Of a stretch of DNA of 64,000 nt, positions 1 through 8,968 are shown in pieces. A program made the translations under genes and the position numbers. The first letter of the stretch is position 1. The number at the start of each line of letters is the position of its first letter. Source of the DNA: Thermoplasmata archaeon (lineage in GTDB: Archaea > Thermoplasmatota > Thermoplasmata > Lutacidiplasmatales > UBA184); the NCBI GenBank assembly GCA_028864975.1, contig JAGWLG010000001.1:154980-218979 (forward strand), given 5' to 3'. The notes below the pieces were generated by a model that was given only the letters and a program-made list of their open reading frames with translations, was not told the DNA's origin and ran no database searches.

Positions 1-2
1 TG

Positions 3-695
3 GAGCTCGCGCACCGCGACCTCATCGCCCAGTGGGCCGTCCTGGACCCGATGTTCCCCTCCTCGATGCCCCCGAAGCTGACGGCGGACACCGGGGCGGA
101 CGCCCTCGCCCACTCCATCGAATCGATCTCCTCCCAGTGGTCGAACCCGTTCTCGGACGCCATGGGGATGAAGGCCGTGGACACGATCTTCCGCTACCTT
201 CCGAAGGCGGTGAAGGGCCAGCCGGTCCCATCGGAGGTGCGCGAGGAGCTCCACCTCGCGGCGGCGATGGCCGGGCTCTCCTTCGGGAACGCCCAGATCG
301 GCATCGGCCACGCGCTTGGCCACGCCTTCGGATCGGTCTTCAAGGTCCCGCACGGTCGGACCGTCGGGCTCTTCCTCCCCTACCACATCGAGTTCAACTT
401 CGCGGCCGCCCGAGACAAGTTCGCGCGCCTATCGCCGGTCCTCGGCGACTCGACCGTGAGGAACGCCCGGGACCTTTCGGCGAAGGTTCGTTCGCTCTGG
501 GACCAGATCGGGATGTCGAAGACGATCCCGGAGGCCACCAAGGTGACGGAGAAGGAGTTCGAGGAGAAGCTCCCCGAGCTCGTCGAGCGCGCCGATTCTT
601 CGACCGGTCTCGTCGCGAACGCGCGCGTGCCCACCTCCCAGGAGCTCGAGCGCATCCTCCGCGCGGCGTGGTCGGGCGCGCCGGTCGACTTCTAG
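3..695 (+). CDS. Iron-containing alcohol dehydrogenase, C-terminal part (5' truncated by window edge)
   Basis: Frame open to window start; TGADALAHSIE and GIGHALGHAFGSVFKVPHG motifs typical of Fe-ADH. Confidence 0.88.
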   Translation, partial: ELAHRDLIAQWAVLDPMFPSSMPPKLTADTGADALAHSIESISSQWSNPFSDAMGMKAVDTIFRYLPKAVKGQPVPSEVREELHLAAAMAGLSFGNAQIGIGHALGHAFGSVFKVPHGRTVGLFLPYHIEFNFAAARDKFARLSPVLGDSTVRNARDLSAKVRSLWDQIGMSKTIPEATKVTEKEFEEKLPELVERADSSTGLVANARVPTSQELERILRAAWSGAPVDF

Positions 696-737
696 AGCTC
701 CACCACTCGAACCAGGAAAGGAGAACGCGAGGCGAAC

Positions 738-2321
738 ATGGCGACCCCGATGATGGCCAAACCCGAGCAAGGCAGCGCGAGCGGACCGACGGTGTGGAAG
801 GCGTTCCTCGGCGGAGAGTGGCGAGACTCCTCGAACGGAGCGACGGCCACGCTCATCGACCCCTCGACGGGGGAGGTCATCGGAACCGTCCCCAAGTGCA
901 CGAGGGCGGATGCCAAAGCGGCGGTCGACGCCGCGCGCGAGGCGTTCGATAAGGGCCCCTGGCCGCGGATGAAGCCGAAGGAGCGAGCCGCGGTCCTGCA
1001 GAAGGTGGCCGAGCTCCTGGTCGCGAACCAGGAGGCCCTCTCGCTGCTCGAGACCCGGAACGCCGGGAAGCCGATCCGGCAGTCCTCCCTCTTCGACATG
1101 GGGCTCGCGGCCGAGCACATGGGCTACTTCGCCGAGCTCGCGACCTCCGTGCGGTGGCACCAGAAGATCTCCCAACCCGACTACGAGGGGACCATCGGTA
1201 CGGTCGTCAAGGAGCCGATGGGGGTCTGCGCGGGGATCACCCCCTGGAACCTGCCGATCCTGATGGCGGTCTGGAAGGCCGGTCCCGCGCTCGCCGCGGG
1301 TAACACCTGCGTGCTCAAGCCGGCCTCGCTAACGCCGCTCACCACCCTGGAGCTTGCAAAGCTCTTCGAACAGGCAGGCCTCCCGAAGGGCGCCCTCTCC
1401 GTCGTCACGGGCTCGGGGGAGGAAGTGGGCGACACCCTCCTCACCCATCCCGGCGTCGACAAGGTGAGCTTCACCGGCTCCACCGAGGTGGGTCGGACCG
1501 TGCTGGCCAAGAGCTCGCTGACGGTGAAGCGGACGACGATGGAGCTCGGAGGAAAGAGCGCCAACATCATCCTGCCGGACGCCGACCTCGAGAAGGCCAC
1601 CGACGGGGCGCTTTTCGGGATCTTCCTTCACTGCGGGCAGCTCTGCGAGTCGGGGAGCCGTCTCCTCGTCCCCGCGAAAGAGCAGGAGAAGATCGTGGCC
1701 CGGCTGGTCGAAAAGGCCCGCCGGATCCGGATCGGCCTCACGCAGGACTACGAGACGGACCTGGGACCGCTCGTGAGCGATGGGCAGCGGACCCGGGTCG
1801 AGGGCTACATCCAGTACGGACTGGACCAAGGCGCGAAGCTCTCCTTCGGGGGGAACCGCCCGGACCGACCGGAGCTCCGCAAGGGGTTCTACCTGCGGCC
1901 GACGATCTTCTCGGGCGTGACCCCGGACATGAGGATCGCCCAGGACGAGATCTTTGGACCGGTCCTTTCGGTCGTCCCCTACGAGAATGTTGACCAGGCC
2001 GTGGAGATCGCGAACTCCACCATCTTCGGGCTCGCGGCTGCGGTCTGGAGCGAGAAGGAGGCGAAGGCGACGAGGGTCGCCGAGCGGTTGCGGGCCGGAA
2101 CGGTGTGGATCAACGACTACCACATGCTCTCTTGCCACGCCCCCCGTGGGGGGTACAAGCAGTCGGGGATCGGTCGCGAACTCGGTGAGAACGCCCTCGA
2201 GGACTACCTCGAGACCAAGCACTTCTTCTACGGCCGCGAGTCGCCGCTCATCCCCATCGCCCGCGCCCTGGTCGTGCCTCCTGCGGCGAAGGGCGGGAAC
2301 GAGCAACCCCCCGCGGCCTAG
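738..2321 (+). CDS. Aldehyde dehydrogenase family protein
   Basis: TPWNLPILM, ELGGKSANIILPDADLE, catalytic Cys region GQLCESGSRLLV, EIFGPVL. Confidence 0.95.
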   Translation: MATPMMAKPEQGSASGPTVWKAFLGGEWRDSSNGATATLIDPSTGEVIGTVPKCTRADAKAAVDAAREAFDKGPWPRMKPKERAAVLQKVAELLVANQEALSLLETRNAGKPIRQSSLFDMGLAAEHMGYFAELATSVRWHQKISQPDYEGTIGTVVKEPMGVCAGITPWNLPILMAVWKAGPALAAGNTCVLKPASLTPLTTLELAKLFEQAGLPKGALSVVTGSGEEVGDTLLTHPGVDKVSFTGSTEVGRTVLAKSSLTVKRTTMELGGKSANIILPDADLEKATDGALFGIFLHCGQLCESGSRLLVPAKEQEKIVARLVEKARRIRIGLTQDYETDLGPLVSDGQRTRVEGYIQYGLDQGAKLSFGGNRPDRPELRKGFYLRPTIFSGVTPDMRIAQDEIFGPVLSVVPYENVDQAVEIANSTIFGLAAAVWSEKEAKATRVAERLRAGTVWINDYHMLSCHAPRGGYKQSGIGRELGENALEDYLETKHFFYGRESPLIPIARALVVPPAAKGGNEQPPAA

Positions 2322-2327
2322 ACCGCG

Positions 2328-2789
2328 ATGGCGAGGATCGAGAGCCAGGTGGTCATCCGCGCCCCTCTCGACAAGGTCTTCTGGTTCCTCGCGGACGGGG
2401 ACCACGCGCCCGCCTGGCACCTCTCGGTACGGGAAGCGCACCACGAGACCGCCCCGCCGATCCGGGTCGGGAGCCGGCTCGTCGTGAAGGCCCACGCGGG
2501 CCGCCGGGAGTACGCTTGGACCCAGGAAGTGACCGGATGGGAGCCGCCGCACTCCTTCGCGGACCGCATGGTCCCCGGCACCGGACCCTTTCGCCGGTTC
2601 GAGGATTGGGGTCGCTTCGAGCAGGTCCCGGAGGGGGTACGGTTCACCTTCGGGACGGACTATGCCCTGCCCTACGGTCCCCTGGGATGGCTGGTCGACC
2701 GCCTCGTCATCGCCCCCCGGGTCCGTAGGGACCACGGCCGCTCGATGGAAAAGGCGAGGTCGACCCTGGAGGGGGAGGCACGGAAGTGA
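2328..2789 (+). CDS. SRPBCC/polyketide-cyclase-like protein
   Basis: N-terminus VVIRAPLDKVFWFLADGDHAPAWH; size 153 aa. Confidence 0.75.
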   Translation: MARIESQVVIRAPLDKVFWFLADGDHAPAWHLSVREAHHETAPPIRVGSRLVVKAHAGRREYAWTQEVTGWEPPHSFADRMVPGTGPFRRFEDWGRFEQVPEGVRFTFGTDYALPYGPLGWLVDRLVIAPRVRRDHGRSMEKARSTLEGEARK

Positions 2790-4774
2790 CCCCAGCCGCC
2801 GTCCCGCCCCCACGATCCTCCTCGACTTCTCCTGTCTCCCCCCGGGTGCGCGCGACGCTCGAGGCCGTGGCACGGGGCCTGGTGCCGTCCGGCGGGAGCT
2901 TCCGACCGGGCGCGCTCGAGCTCGGAGTGCCGGACCTCATCGTCGACATGGATTCCGAGATGGACCGCGTGAGCCGGCTCGTCGTCCGCTCGCTCCTGAA
3001 CTTGCTCGAGATCGCCCCCGTCTTCCGAGGACCCGGCCGTCCACTATCCCGACTGCGACAGGAGGAGGCGGAGGAGTTCCTGAGGGTGGCGAACTCGCAG
3101 GGGACCAACCGCCCGATGGCCACCTGGCTGCTCCGCTTGCTCGTCGAGGCCAACTACGTCTCCACCCCCCAGGTCCGAGAGCATCTCGGGGTCCGAGAGG
3201 AGCCCATGTACTCCGTCCCTCCGGTTCCTCCCCCGCGCCCGCCGTTGCCGACGACCACCTTCCCCCAGCTCGCCATCGGGAGCGAGCTCGACTCCGACGT
3301 CTGCGTCGTAGGGAGCGGTGCCGGGGGAGCTCCCGCGGCGGCCTTGCTCGCCGAGGCCGGTTGGAAGGTCGCGGTCCTGGAAGAGGGGCCCGCGGTCTCC
3401 CGCGCCGACTTCCAGGGCTCCGCCATCGGGAGGATAGGACGATACTACCGGAGCAACGGGATCTTCTTCACGCTCGGCAAACCGCTCGTCCAGATCTCCT
3501 ACGCGAGCTCGGTCGGTGGCACGACCGTGTTCAACTCGGGGACCTGCTTCCAGCCCCCCGACTCCACGCTGGACCGTTGGGCGAAGGACTCCGCGATCCC
3601 GGGCCTCACTCCCGGTGAGCTCGCGCCCTACTTCGCCCGGGTGAAGAAGTTCCTCCAGGTCGGGCCCTCGAGGGCCGACATCCTCGGCCACAATGGCGAG
3701 ATGCTGCAGAAGGGAGCCCAGGCGATGGGTGGGCTCAAGCACGGGATCATTCCCCGACCCGCCCCCGGGTGCCGAGGAAGCGACGAGTGCGTCATCGGGT
3801 GCCCGACCGATGCGAAGCGATCGATGGCCCTTTCCTACCTTCCTCGGGCCGTCGCCGCGGGAGCGAAGGTCTACTCTCGGGTGCGCGTGGAGCGGGTGCG
3901 CCCCGGACCGGGAGGTCCACATCGCTGGAGGGTCGAGGGGCACGTGCTGGACCCCGCGACGCAGCGACCGGTCGGCCGGGTCGCGGTCCGCTGTCGGCAC
4001 GCCGTGCTGGCGGGCGGGGCCCTGAGCAGTCCGTACCTCCTCCCCGAAGTGGGCCCACGACCCGCGAGGTCGCACCGCGGCCGCCACCTCCGCGTCCACC
4101 CCTCGCTCGACATCGGCGGGGACTTCCCTGGGCGGGTCGAGGGATGGCGCGGGGTACTGCAGTCCTATTACGTCGACGACTACGAGCACGGGGTGCTTCT
4201 CGAGGCCACCTTCCATCCTCGCGGGCTCCTCTCCACCTCCGGACTGACCCCCTTCACCGGTGCGCGGTACAAGGAGTTCCTGGAGCGTCTTCCCCATCTC
4301 GCCTTGATCGGGGCGCTGATCATGGACGAGAGCGAGGGTCACCTCGGTCCCTTCCTCGCAGGCCGTCCCTGGATCCGCTACGACATGGTCCCGGCGGACC
4401 TCGCCAAGGTAGGAAGGGCGATCGCCCTTTCCGGGCGCCTCCTCTTTGCAGCAGGCGCCGAACGCGTCTTCGTGCCGGTGCATGGGGGACAGGAGGTACG
4501 CCGGCCCGAGGACCTCGACCGGTTCGAGACCTCCCCGCCAGGGCCCGAGGCGCTCCACCTTCTTGCCTTCCATCCGCTCGGCACCGCCCGCATGGGAGGA
4601 GCGCCCGAGCTGGGAGCCGTCGATCCCACGGGGACGGTCTGGGGAGCCCCCGGGCTGCACATCTCGGATGCGAGCATCCTACCGGGATCGCCCAGCGTGA
4701 ACCCTCAGATCTCGATCATGACGCTGGCCGAGCGGAACGCGGAGTCCTGGATCAAGCAAGGTGTGGGAGCATGA
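2786..4774 (+). CDS. GMC family (long-chain alcohol/choline-type) FAD oxidoreductase
   Basis: FAD Rossmann VCVVGSGAGGAPAAALLAEAGWKVAVLEEG; C-terminal HPLGTARMGG and HISDASILPGSPSVNPQISIMTLAER. Confidence 0.88.
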   Translation: MTPAAVPPPRSSSTSPVSPRVRATLEAVARGLVPSGGSFRPGALELGVPDLIVDMDSEMDRVSRLVVRSLLNLLEIAPVFRGPGRPLSRLRQEEAEEFLRVANSQGTNRPMATWLLRLLVEANYVSTPQVREHLGVREEPMYSVPPVPPPRPPLPTTTFPQLAIGSELDSDVCVVGSGAGGAPAAALLAEAGWKVAVLEEGPAVSRADFQGSAIGRIGRYYRSNGIFFTLGKPLVQISYASSVGGTTVFNSGTCFQPPDSTLDRWAKDSAIPGLTPGELAPYFARVKKFLQVGPSRADILGHNGEMLQKGAQAMGGLKHGIIPRPAPGCRGSDECVIGCPTDAKRSMALSYLPRAVAAGAKVYSRVRVERVRPGPGGPHRWRVEGHVLDPATQRPVGRVAVRCRHAVLAGGALSSPYLLPEVGPRPARSHRGRHLRVHPSLDIGGDFPGRVEGWRGVLQSYYVDDYEHGVLLEATFHPRGLLSTSGLTPFTGARYKEFLERLPHLALIGALIMDESEGHLGPFLAGRPWIRYDMVPADLAKVGRAIALSGRLLFAAGAERVFVPVHGGQEVRRPEDLDRFETSPPGPEALHLLAFHPLGTARMGGAPELGAVDPTGTVWGAPGLHISDASILPGSPSVNPQISIMTLAERNAESWIKQGVGA

Positions 4775-5325
4775 GCGCGAAGGAAGAGGAGACCGAGCAG
4801 CCCCAGGGCGAGCCGAAAGCCGTAGCCGCAGCGCGCTCCTCCTCCCATGCCACCGGGCCTCGCTGTCCCCAGGCCTCCTTAGCGCTGCTGCTCCTCGCGG
4901 TCGTTCTCTACGTCTTCGGGGTCTTCTACGTGCTCGACCCCTCGGCGTCGGTCGCCTCCATCCAGGGGGTCGCCACGGGAATCGGGCTCAAGCTCCCCGC
5001 TCCGCCTTCCGAGCCGAGCGGCTACTTCTACGGATGGATCGGGTTCACCTTCGCCTACATGATGGCGGCCGCGACGAGCTCCTTCTTTGCCGCCAGGAGC
5101 TCGACCGAGTCGCGCACGGCCTACCTCAACGTCCTGCTCGTTCTCAAGGGGACGTCGAGCTTTACGGGGATCGTCCTCTTCGTGAGCCAGCCCCACTACG
5201 CGTTCTACCTTGCCACCTTTCTGACGGACGGTCTCATCTTCCTGGGGGTCTGGGCCATCCGCGCTCACCTCCTCCACCGGCATCCCACGTCGTCGGCCGA
5301 GGCCGTCTCTCGCCGCAGCGAGTGA
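4771..5325 (+). CDS. Small polytopic membrane protein
   Basis: ATGA overlap with upstream stop; several hydrophobic segments. Confidence 0.6.
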   Translation: MSAKEEETEQPQGEPKAVAAARSSSHATGPRCPQASLALLLLAVVLYVFGVFYVLDPSASVASIQGVATGIGLKLPAPPSEPSGYFYGWIGFTFAYMMAAATSSFFAARSSTESRTAYLNVLLVLKGTSSFTGIVLFVSQPHYAFYLATFLTDGLIFLGVWAIRAHLLHRHPTSSAEAVSRRSE

Positions 5326-5337
5326 GCGCAGAGAACG

Positions 5338-5733
5338 ATGAGCTCCCGCAGATCACTGCCCGAGGTCGAACGGATCGGCAAGGCGGAGCTCGTCGAGGCC
5401 TCCCGGGCGGCCGGAGCGGGGCGGTGGGTCGCGCTCGAGCGGCCAGGCGCGTGGGTCGGACTAGGCACCGTCGAACCGGGGGCCCCACGACGGTGGCACC
5501 GCCACCCGGGACAGGAGATGCTTCTCTACATCGTGGAGGGCACCTTGCGGCTGGAATTCGGCCCCCTGGGTCATGGGACCCTCCAAGGGAGGCCTGGGGA
5601 CTTCGTCCGCATCGCACCGGGGGCGCTTCATCGAGAAACGGCCCTGGGGAAAGGGGTGGCCAAGTTCGTGCTCCTCCGACTGGGGAAGGGCCCACCCGCC
5701 ATCGAGTACGTCGTTCCTCCACCCCGTGGCTAG
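5338..5733 (+). CDS. Cupin-domain protein
   Basis: PRRWHRHPGQEMLLYIVEGTLRLEFG and FVRIAPGALHRE cupin motifs. Confidence 0.85.
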   Translation: MSSRRSLPEVERIGKAELVEASRAAGAGRWVALERPGAWVGLGTVEPGAPRRWHRHPGQEMLLYIVEGTLRLEFGPLGHGTLQGRPGDFVRIAPGALHRETALGKGVAKFVLLRLGKGPPAIEYVVPPPRG

Positions 5734-5760
5734 AGGACGACAGTCCGTGTCGGGAGCTAC

Positions 5761-6090
5761 TCAGCTCCACTTCTCGATCTTGTGCACGGTGGCTTCGCCA
5801 AGTCCCCGGTTCGGGATGCCGCTGTGCCGCCACGAGATCGCCCCATCCTGGAAAGCGATCACCGTGGGGATCACCTCGATGTCGAAGGTGAGCGGGACCG
5901 GTTCGTAGAAGTCGTCCATGACGTACTCGGCCAACCGGACCCCGTTCGGTGGTGCGACCCGGGTGTACGCTTGGCGGAAGCTCGCGCAGAAGGGGCACCA
6001 GGGACCTTGGAAGAGCACGACCCAACGACCAGGAAGGCGGAGCCGGGGTCCCTCGAACTCCTGGTCCGTGACCCGAGTGACCTCGACCAT
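5761..6090 (-). CDS. Thioredoxin-fold protein (WCPFC active site)
   Basis: VVLFQGPWCPFCASFRQAY and cis-Pro VIPTVIAF motif. Confidence 0.85.
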   Translation of the reverse strand: MVEVTRVTDQEFEGPRLRLPGRWVVLFQGPWCPFCASFRQAYTRVAPPNGVRLAEYVMDDFYEPVPLTFDIEVIPTVIAFQDGAISWRHSGIPNRGLGEATVHKIEKWS

Positions 6091-6244
6091 GGCCGCGACG
6101 CCCGAAAGGGGCTCGTGTCGACACACCCCTTGCGGGTATTTGAGGGCCGTTCGGTCTCTCGAAGGGGCACCATTCGCCGACGTTCCCCCGCCGCGCTCAC
6201 CGTGCTTTTATGGCCGGAGGCATTGGGTACATAGGTTACCTGTC

Positions 6245-6685
6245 ATGCAGGAGACCCCCCAGGAGCTCGCCGCGCGCGCGATCCTTCCCGCCCTCCGAGG
6301 GCTCGTCGCACGAGAGCTCGTGCGCGAGCACAAGTTCACTCACCAGAAGGCGGCCGACCTGCTGGGGCTGAGCCGGCCCGCGGTCACGCTCTACGCCCGG
6401 GGGCTTCGCGGGCGCGCCATCGAGCTGCGGCGGAGGCCGGACGTCCTGATCATGGTCCGCGACATGGCGGATGGCCTCGCGAGCGGCGAGATCGACGTGC
6501 GAGGCCTCATGACCAAGCTGGACTCGGCCGCGACGTACGTCCTCCGCAAGGGCTACGCCTGCGACCTCCACGCCCAGGTCGACCCGGAGCTCAAGGGGTC
6601 GGGATGCAACCTCTGCATGACCGCTCCTTTCCCCTGCAGCTACTTCCACGGGTGGAAGGTCGAACCCGGGAGCCCGACGCGATGA
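6245..6685 (+). CDS. HTH transcriptional regulator with cysteine-rich C-terminus
   Basis: HTH FTHQKAADLLGLSRPAVTLYARGLRG; C-terminal CDLH...GCNLCMTAPFPC; ATG at 6245. Confidence 0.8.
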   Translation: MQETPQELAARAILPALRGLVARELVREHKFTHQKAADLLGLSRPAVTLYARGLRGRAIELRRRPDVLIMVRDMADGLASGEIDVRGLMTKLDSAATYVLRKGYACDLHAQVDPELKGSGCNLCMTAPFPCSYFHGWKVEPGSPTR

Positions 6686-6921
6686 ACGAGACCCCGACGG
6701 TCCGTTTGGACTGCCGAGAGGACGTCTGTCCCGTTCCGGTCCTCCGCACCAAGGAAGCGATCGCCAAGCTCACACCAGGAGCGACCCTGGAGGTCCTGAC
6801 CAAGGATCCCATGGCCACGGTGGACATCCCAGCGGTGGTCCACAAGGCCGGGGCGGTCCTCCTCTCGATGAAGGCGGACGAGGAGAACGAGACCGCAACC
6901 TTCCTCATCCGGAGGCCGTGA
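6682..6921 (+). CDS. tusA: TusA/SirA-family sulfur carrier protein
   Basis: LDCREDVCPVPVLRTKEAIAKL (CPxP motif); ATGA overlap with upstream regulator. Confidence 0.9.
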   Translation: MNETPTVRLDCREDVCPVPVLRTKEAIAKLTPGATLEVLTKDPMATVDIPAVVHKAGAVLLSMKADEENETATFLIRRP

Positions 6922-8017
6922 CCTTCAGCGGTGCGGGGGCGGTTGCGGGGGCTGGGGAGAGCGTCGGGCTGTACTTCCGCCAGAGGTGGAGGAAGAAGAG
7001 GACCGCTGCCGCGTCTCCGGCGAGGACGGCCAGGATCCCGACCCCCGAGTGAAGCTGGGAAATGAGACCCATCGGCATGAGGACGGCCACCAGTCCCGCC
7101 CCGAGGGCCACGAGTTGCCGCTGGTTGCAGGTCCGCCCCACGTTCTTCAGCACCCAGCAGAGCAGCACTCCCGCGAAGGCCACGACCGCGAGGATCGGGA
7201 ACAGCGGCGCGAGCCTCCAGGACTCGGACACCCCCTCGATGAGGTAGATCCCCGGCAGCAGCGAAAGGCCCACTCCGGCGAACTTCCAGGGAGCCGCACG
7301 GGGCAGGAGGCTGGACGCCTGCAGAAGGTCCTTCGGGGCGCGGTAAGCGGCCCAGGCGAGGCCCAAGATAGCGGTCAGGCTCCCGACCCAGAGCACCGGT
7401 CCCGCCCAGAAGTGATAGAGCGTGCTCGAGAAGGCCAGGAGGACCAGGACGTCGACGACCAGGATTCCCAAAACCGTGCGGACCCCCTTCGCCGAGAGCA
7501 GACTCTTCCCCTGGGTCTCCGGGAGGGCGAGTTCCAACAGCATGATCGGGAGCGAGATGCTCCATAGGGCATGCACGATGAGGAGGCCCGCGGTCCAGAC
7601 CCAGTTGACCCCCAACCAGTGCCCGTAGATTCCCAGACTTCCGACCGGTTGAGCATAGGAGTAAAAGAGCGTGGACAGCGCGATCCCCTCCTCGAGGATC
7701 CCGTACGCGGCCCCCAGCAGGAGGACCGAGCCCCATCCCTTCTTCCACCGGACCTTGGCTTCGCGGATGAGGAGGACACCCGGTCCGTAGAGCCCCAGGT
7801 TCGCGGCCAGGAAGATGAGGAAGACGACGGGAGAGAGCATGAGCAGGCTGAGCTGGCTTGATCCCGAAAGATACTCCACGATGCCCGGAGTCAGAAGGAG
7901 CAGGCAGAGGATCGGACGGCGCTGGAGGTAACGCCGGAGCCGAGCGAGGCTCGACACCGAGCCGGAGGGAGCTGTCGTGGTCGGAGCGGCCGGCACGGTC
8001 GAGGAGATGGTTGCCAT
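6905..8017 (-). CDS. Polytopic membrane protein of unknown function
   Basis: Many hydrophobic segments; conserved-looking YGILEEGIAL; start uncertain. Confidence 0.6.
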   Translation of the reverse strand: MATISSTVPAAPTTTAPSGSVSSLARLRRYLQRRPILCLLLLTPGIVEYLSGSSQLSLLMLSPVVFLIFLAANLGLYGPGVLLIREAKVRWKKGWGSVLLLGAAYGILEEGIALSTLFYSYAQPVGSLGIYGHWLGVNWVWTAGLLIVHALWSISLPIMLLELALPETQGKSLLSAKGVRTVLGILVVDVLVLLAFSSTLYHFWAGPVLWVGSLTAILGLAWAAYRAPKDLLQASSLLPRAAPWKFAGVGLSLLPGIYLIEGVSESWRLAPLFPILAVVAFAGVLLCWVLKNVGRTCNQRQLVALGAGLVAVLMPMGLISQLHSGVGILAVLAGDAAAVLFFLHLWRKYSPTLSPAPATAPAPLKVTASG

Positions 8018-8125
8018 CCAAGGCCTCCGACCCTCGATTCTCTTCCTCGAGGTACTTGAAGCCCCCAGAACCAAAGTGCCGGCCCTCCCCGAGAGCTGCC
8101 GAGCGGGGCAGGAGGCTTCGTGGAC

Positions 8126-8911
8126 CTACTTCGGGTCCGCGGTCGCCGGGTCCGGGGGCGGGGGCTTCCCCATCAGATGGATGCCGCATTCGCGCTTCTG
8201 GAACCCGGACCACCGCCCCGCGCGTTCCTGCTCTCCCGGCTGCAGCTTTCGCGTGCACGGAGCGCAGCCGATGCTGCCGTAGCCCTGGTCCCAGAGGGGA
8301 TGGTGAGGGAGATGGTGGTCCTCGATGTAGCCCTCCACGCTCGCCTTCGTCCAACCTACGAGCGGATTGATCTTGAACACTCCGCGCCCGGACGGGTCGA
8401 GCTCCTGCCACTCGACGACGGGGGTGCCTTTCCTTCCATCGTGCTGGTCCCGGCGGATCCCGGTGAGCCAGGCCTCGTAACCCAGCAGGGCCCTGCGTAG
8501 CGGCGCGACCTTCCGGTTCAGGCAGCAGGTGTCGGGGTCGCGGGCGAAGAGGTCCTTGCCGTACTCCGCGTCCTGCTCCTCGACCGACTGTGCGGCCCGC
8601 AGGTCGGCGACGTTCAGTCCCCACTCCTTGATGAGACGGTCTCGGAACGCCAGCGTCTCGGGGAAGTGGTAGCCGGTCTCCAGGAACAGGACCGGCACAT
8701 CGCGGCGTATGCGTCGCAGATGGTCGAGCACCACGAGCCCTTCTTTCCCGAAGCTGCTCCCGATCGCCAGGCGGTCGCCGAAGCGTCCCACCGCCCACTC
8801 CAGGATCTCGGGCAAGGGCTTACCTTCGAGCTCGGTCGAGAGGCGACGGGCCTCCTCGGCCGGAGGGCGGGACGCCCCCTGGCTCCTCATCCCCTCGACG
8901 CTGGAGGTCAC
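8126..8911 (-). CDS. cysH: Phosphoadenylyl/adenylyl-sulfate reductase
   Basis: IGSSFGKEGLVVLD, VLFLETGYHFPET, CCLNRKVAPL, CAPCTR, C-terminal ECGIH. Confidence 0.93.
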   Translation of the reverse strand: MTSSVEGMRSQGASRPPAEEARRLSTELEGKPLPEILEWAVGRFGDRLAIGSSFGKEGLVVLDHLRRIRRDVPVLFLETGYHFPETLAFRDRLIKEWGLNVADLRAAQSVEEQDAEYGKDLFARDPDTCCLNRKVAPLRRALLGYEAWLTGIRRDQHDGRKGTPVVEWQELDPSGRGVFKINPLVGWTKASVEGYIEDHHLPHHPLWDQGYGSIGCAPCTRKLQPGEQERAGRWSGFQKRECGIHLMGKPPPPDPATADPK

Positions 8912-8968
8912 GGTGCCCGATAGCGGACCGTGGGTATATACCGAAGGCTCCGAACTCCCCGGCGGGGG

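Noticed and set aside
6591-8798. Very long minus-strand ORF (735 aa) overlapping tusA, the membrane protein and cysH
   Set aside because: Low-complexity R/G/P-rich translation without domains; shadow ORF from high GC. The overlapped frames contain recognisable families.
8934-8943. Palindrome GGTATATACC upstream of cysH as a special operator
   Set aside because: Position (about 25-30 bp upstream of the start) is simply that of the TATA box; palindromy may be incidental.
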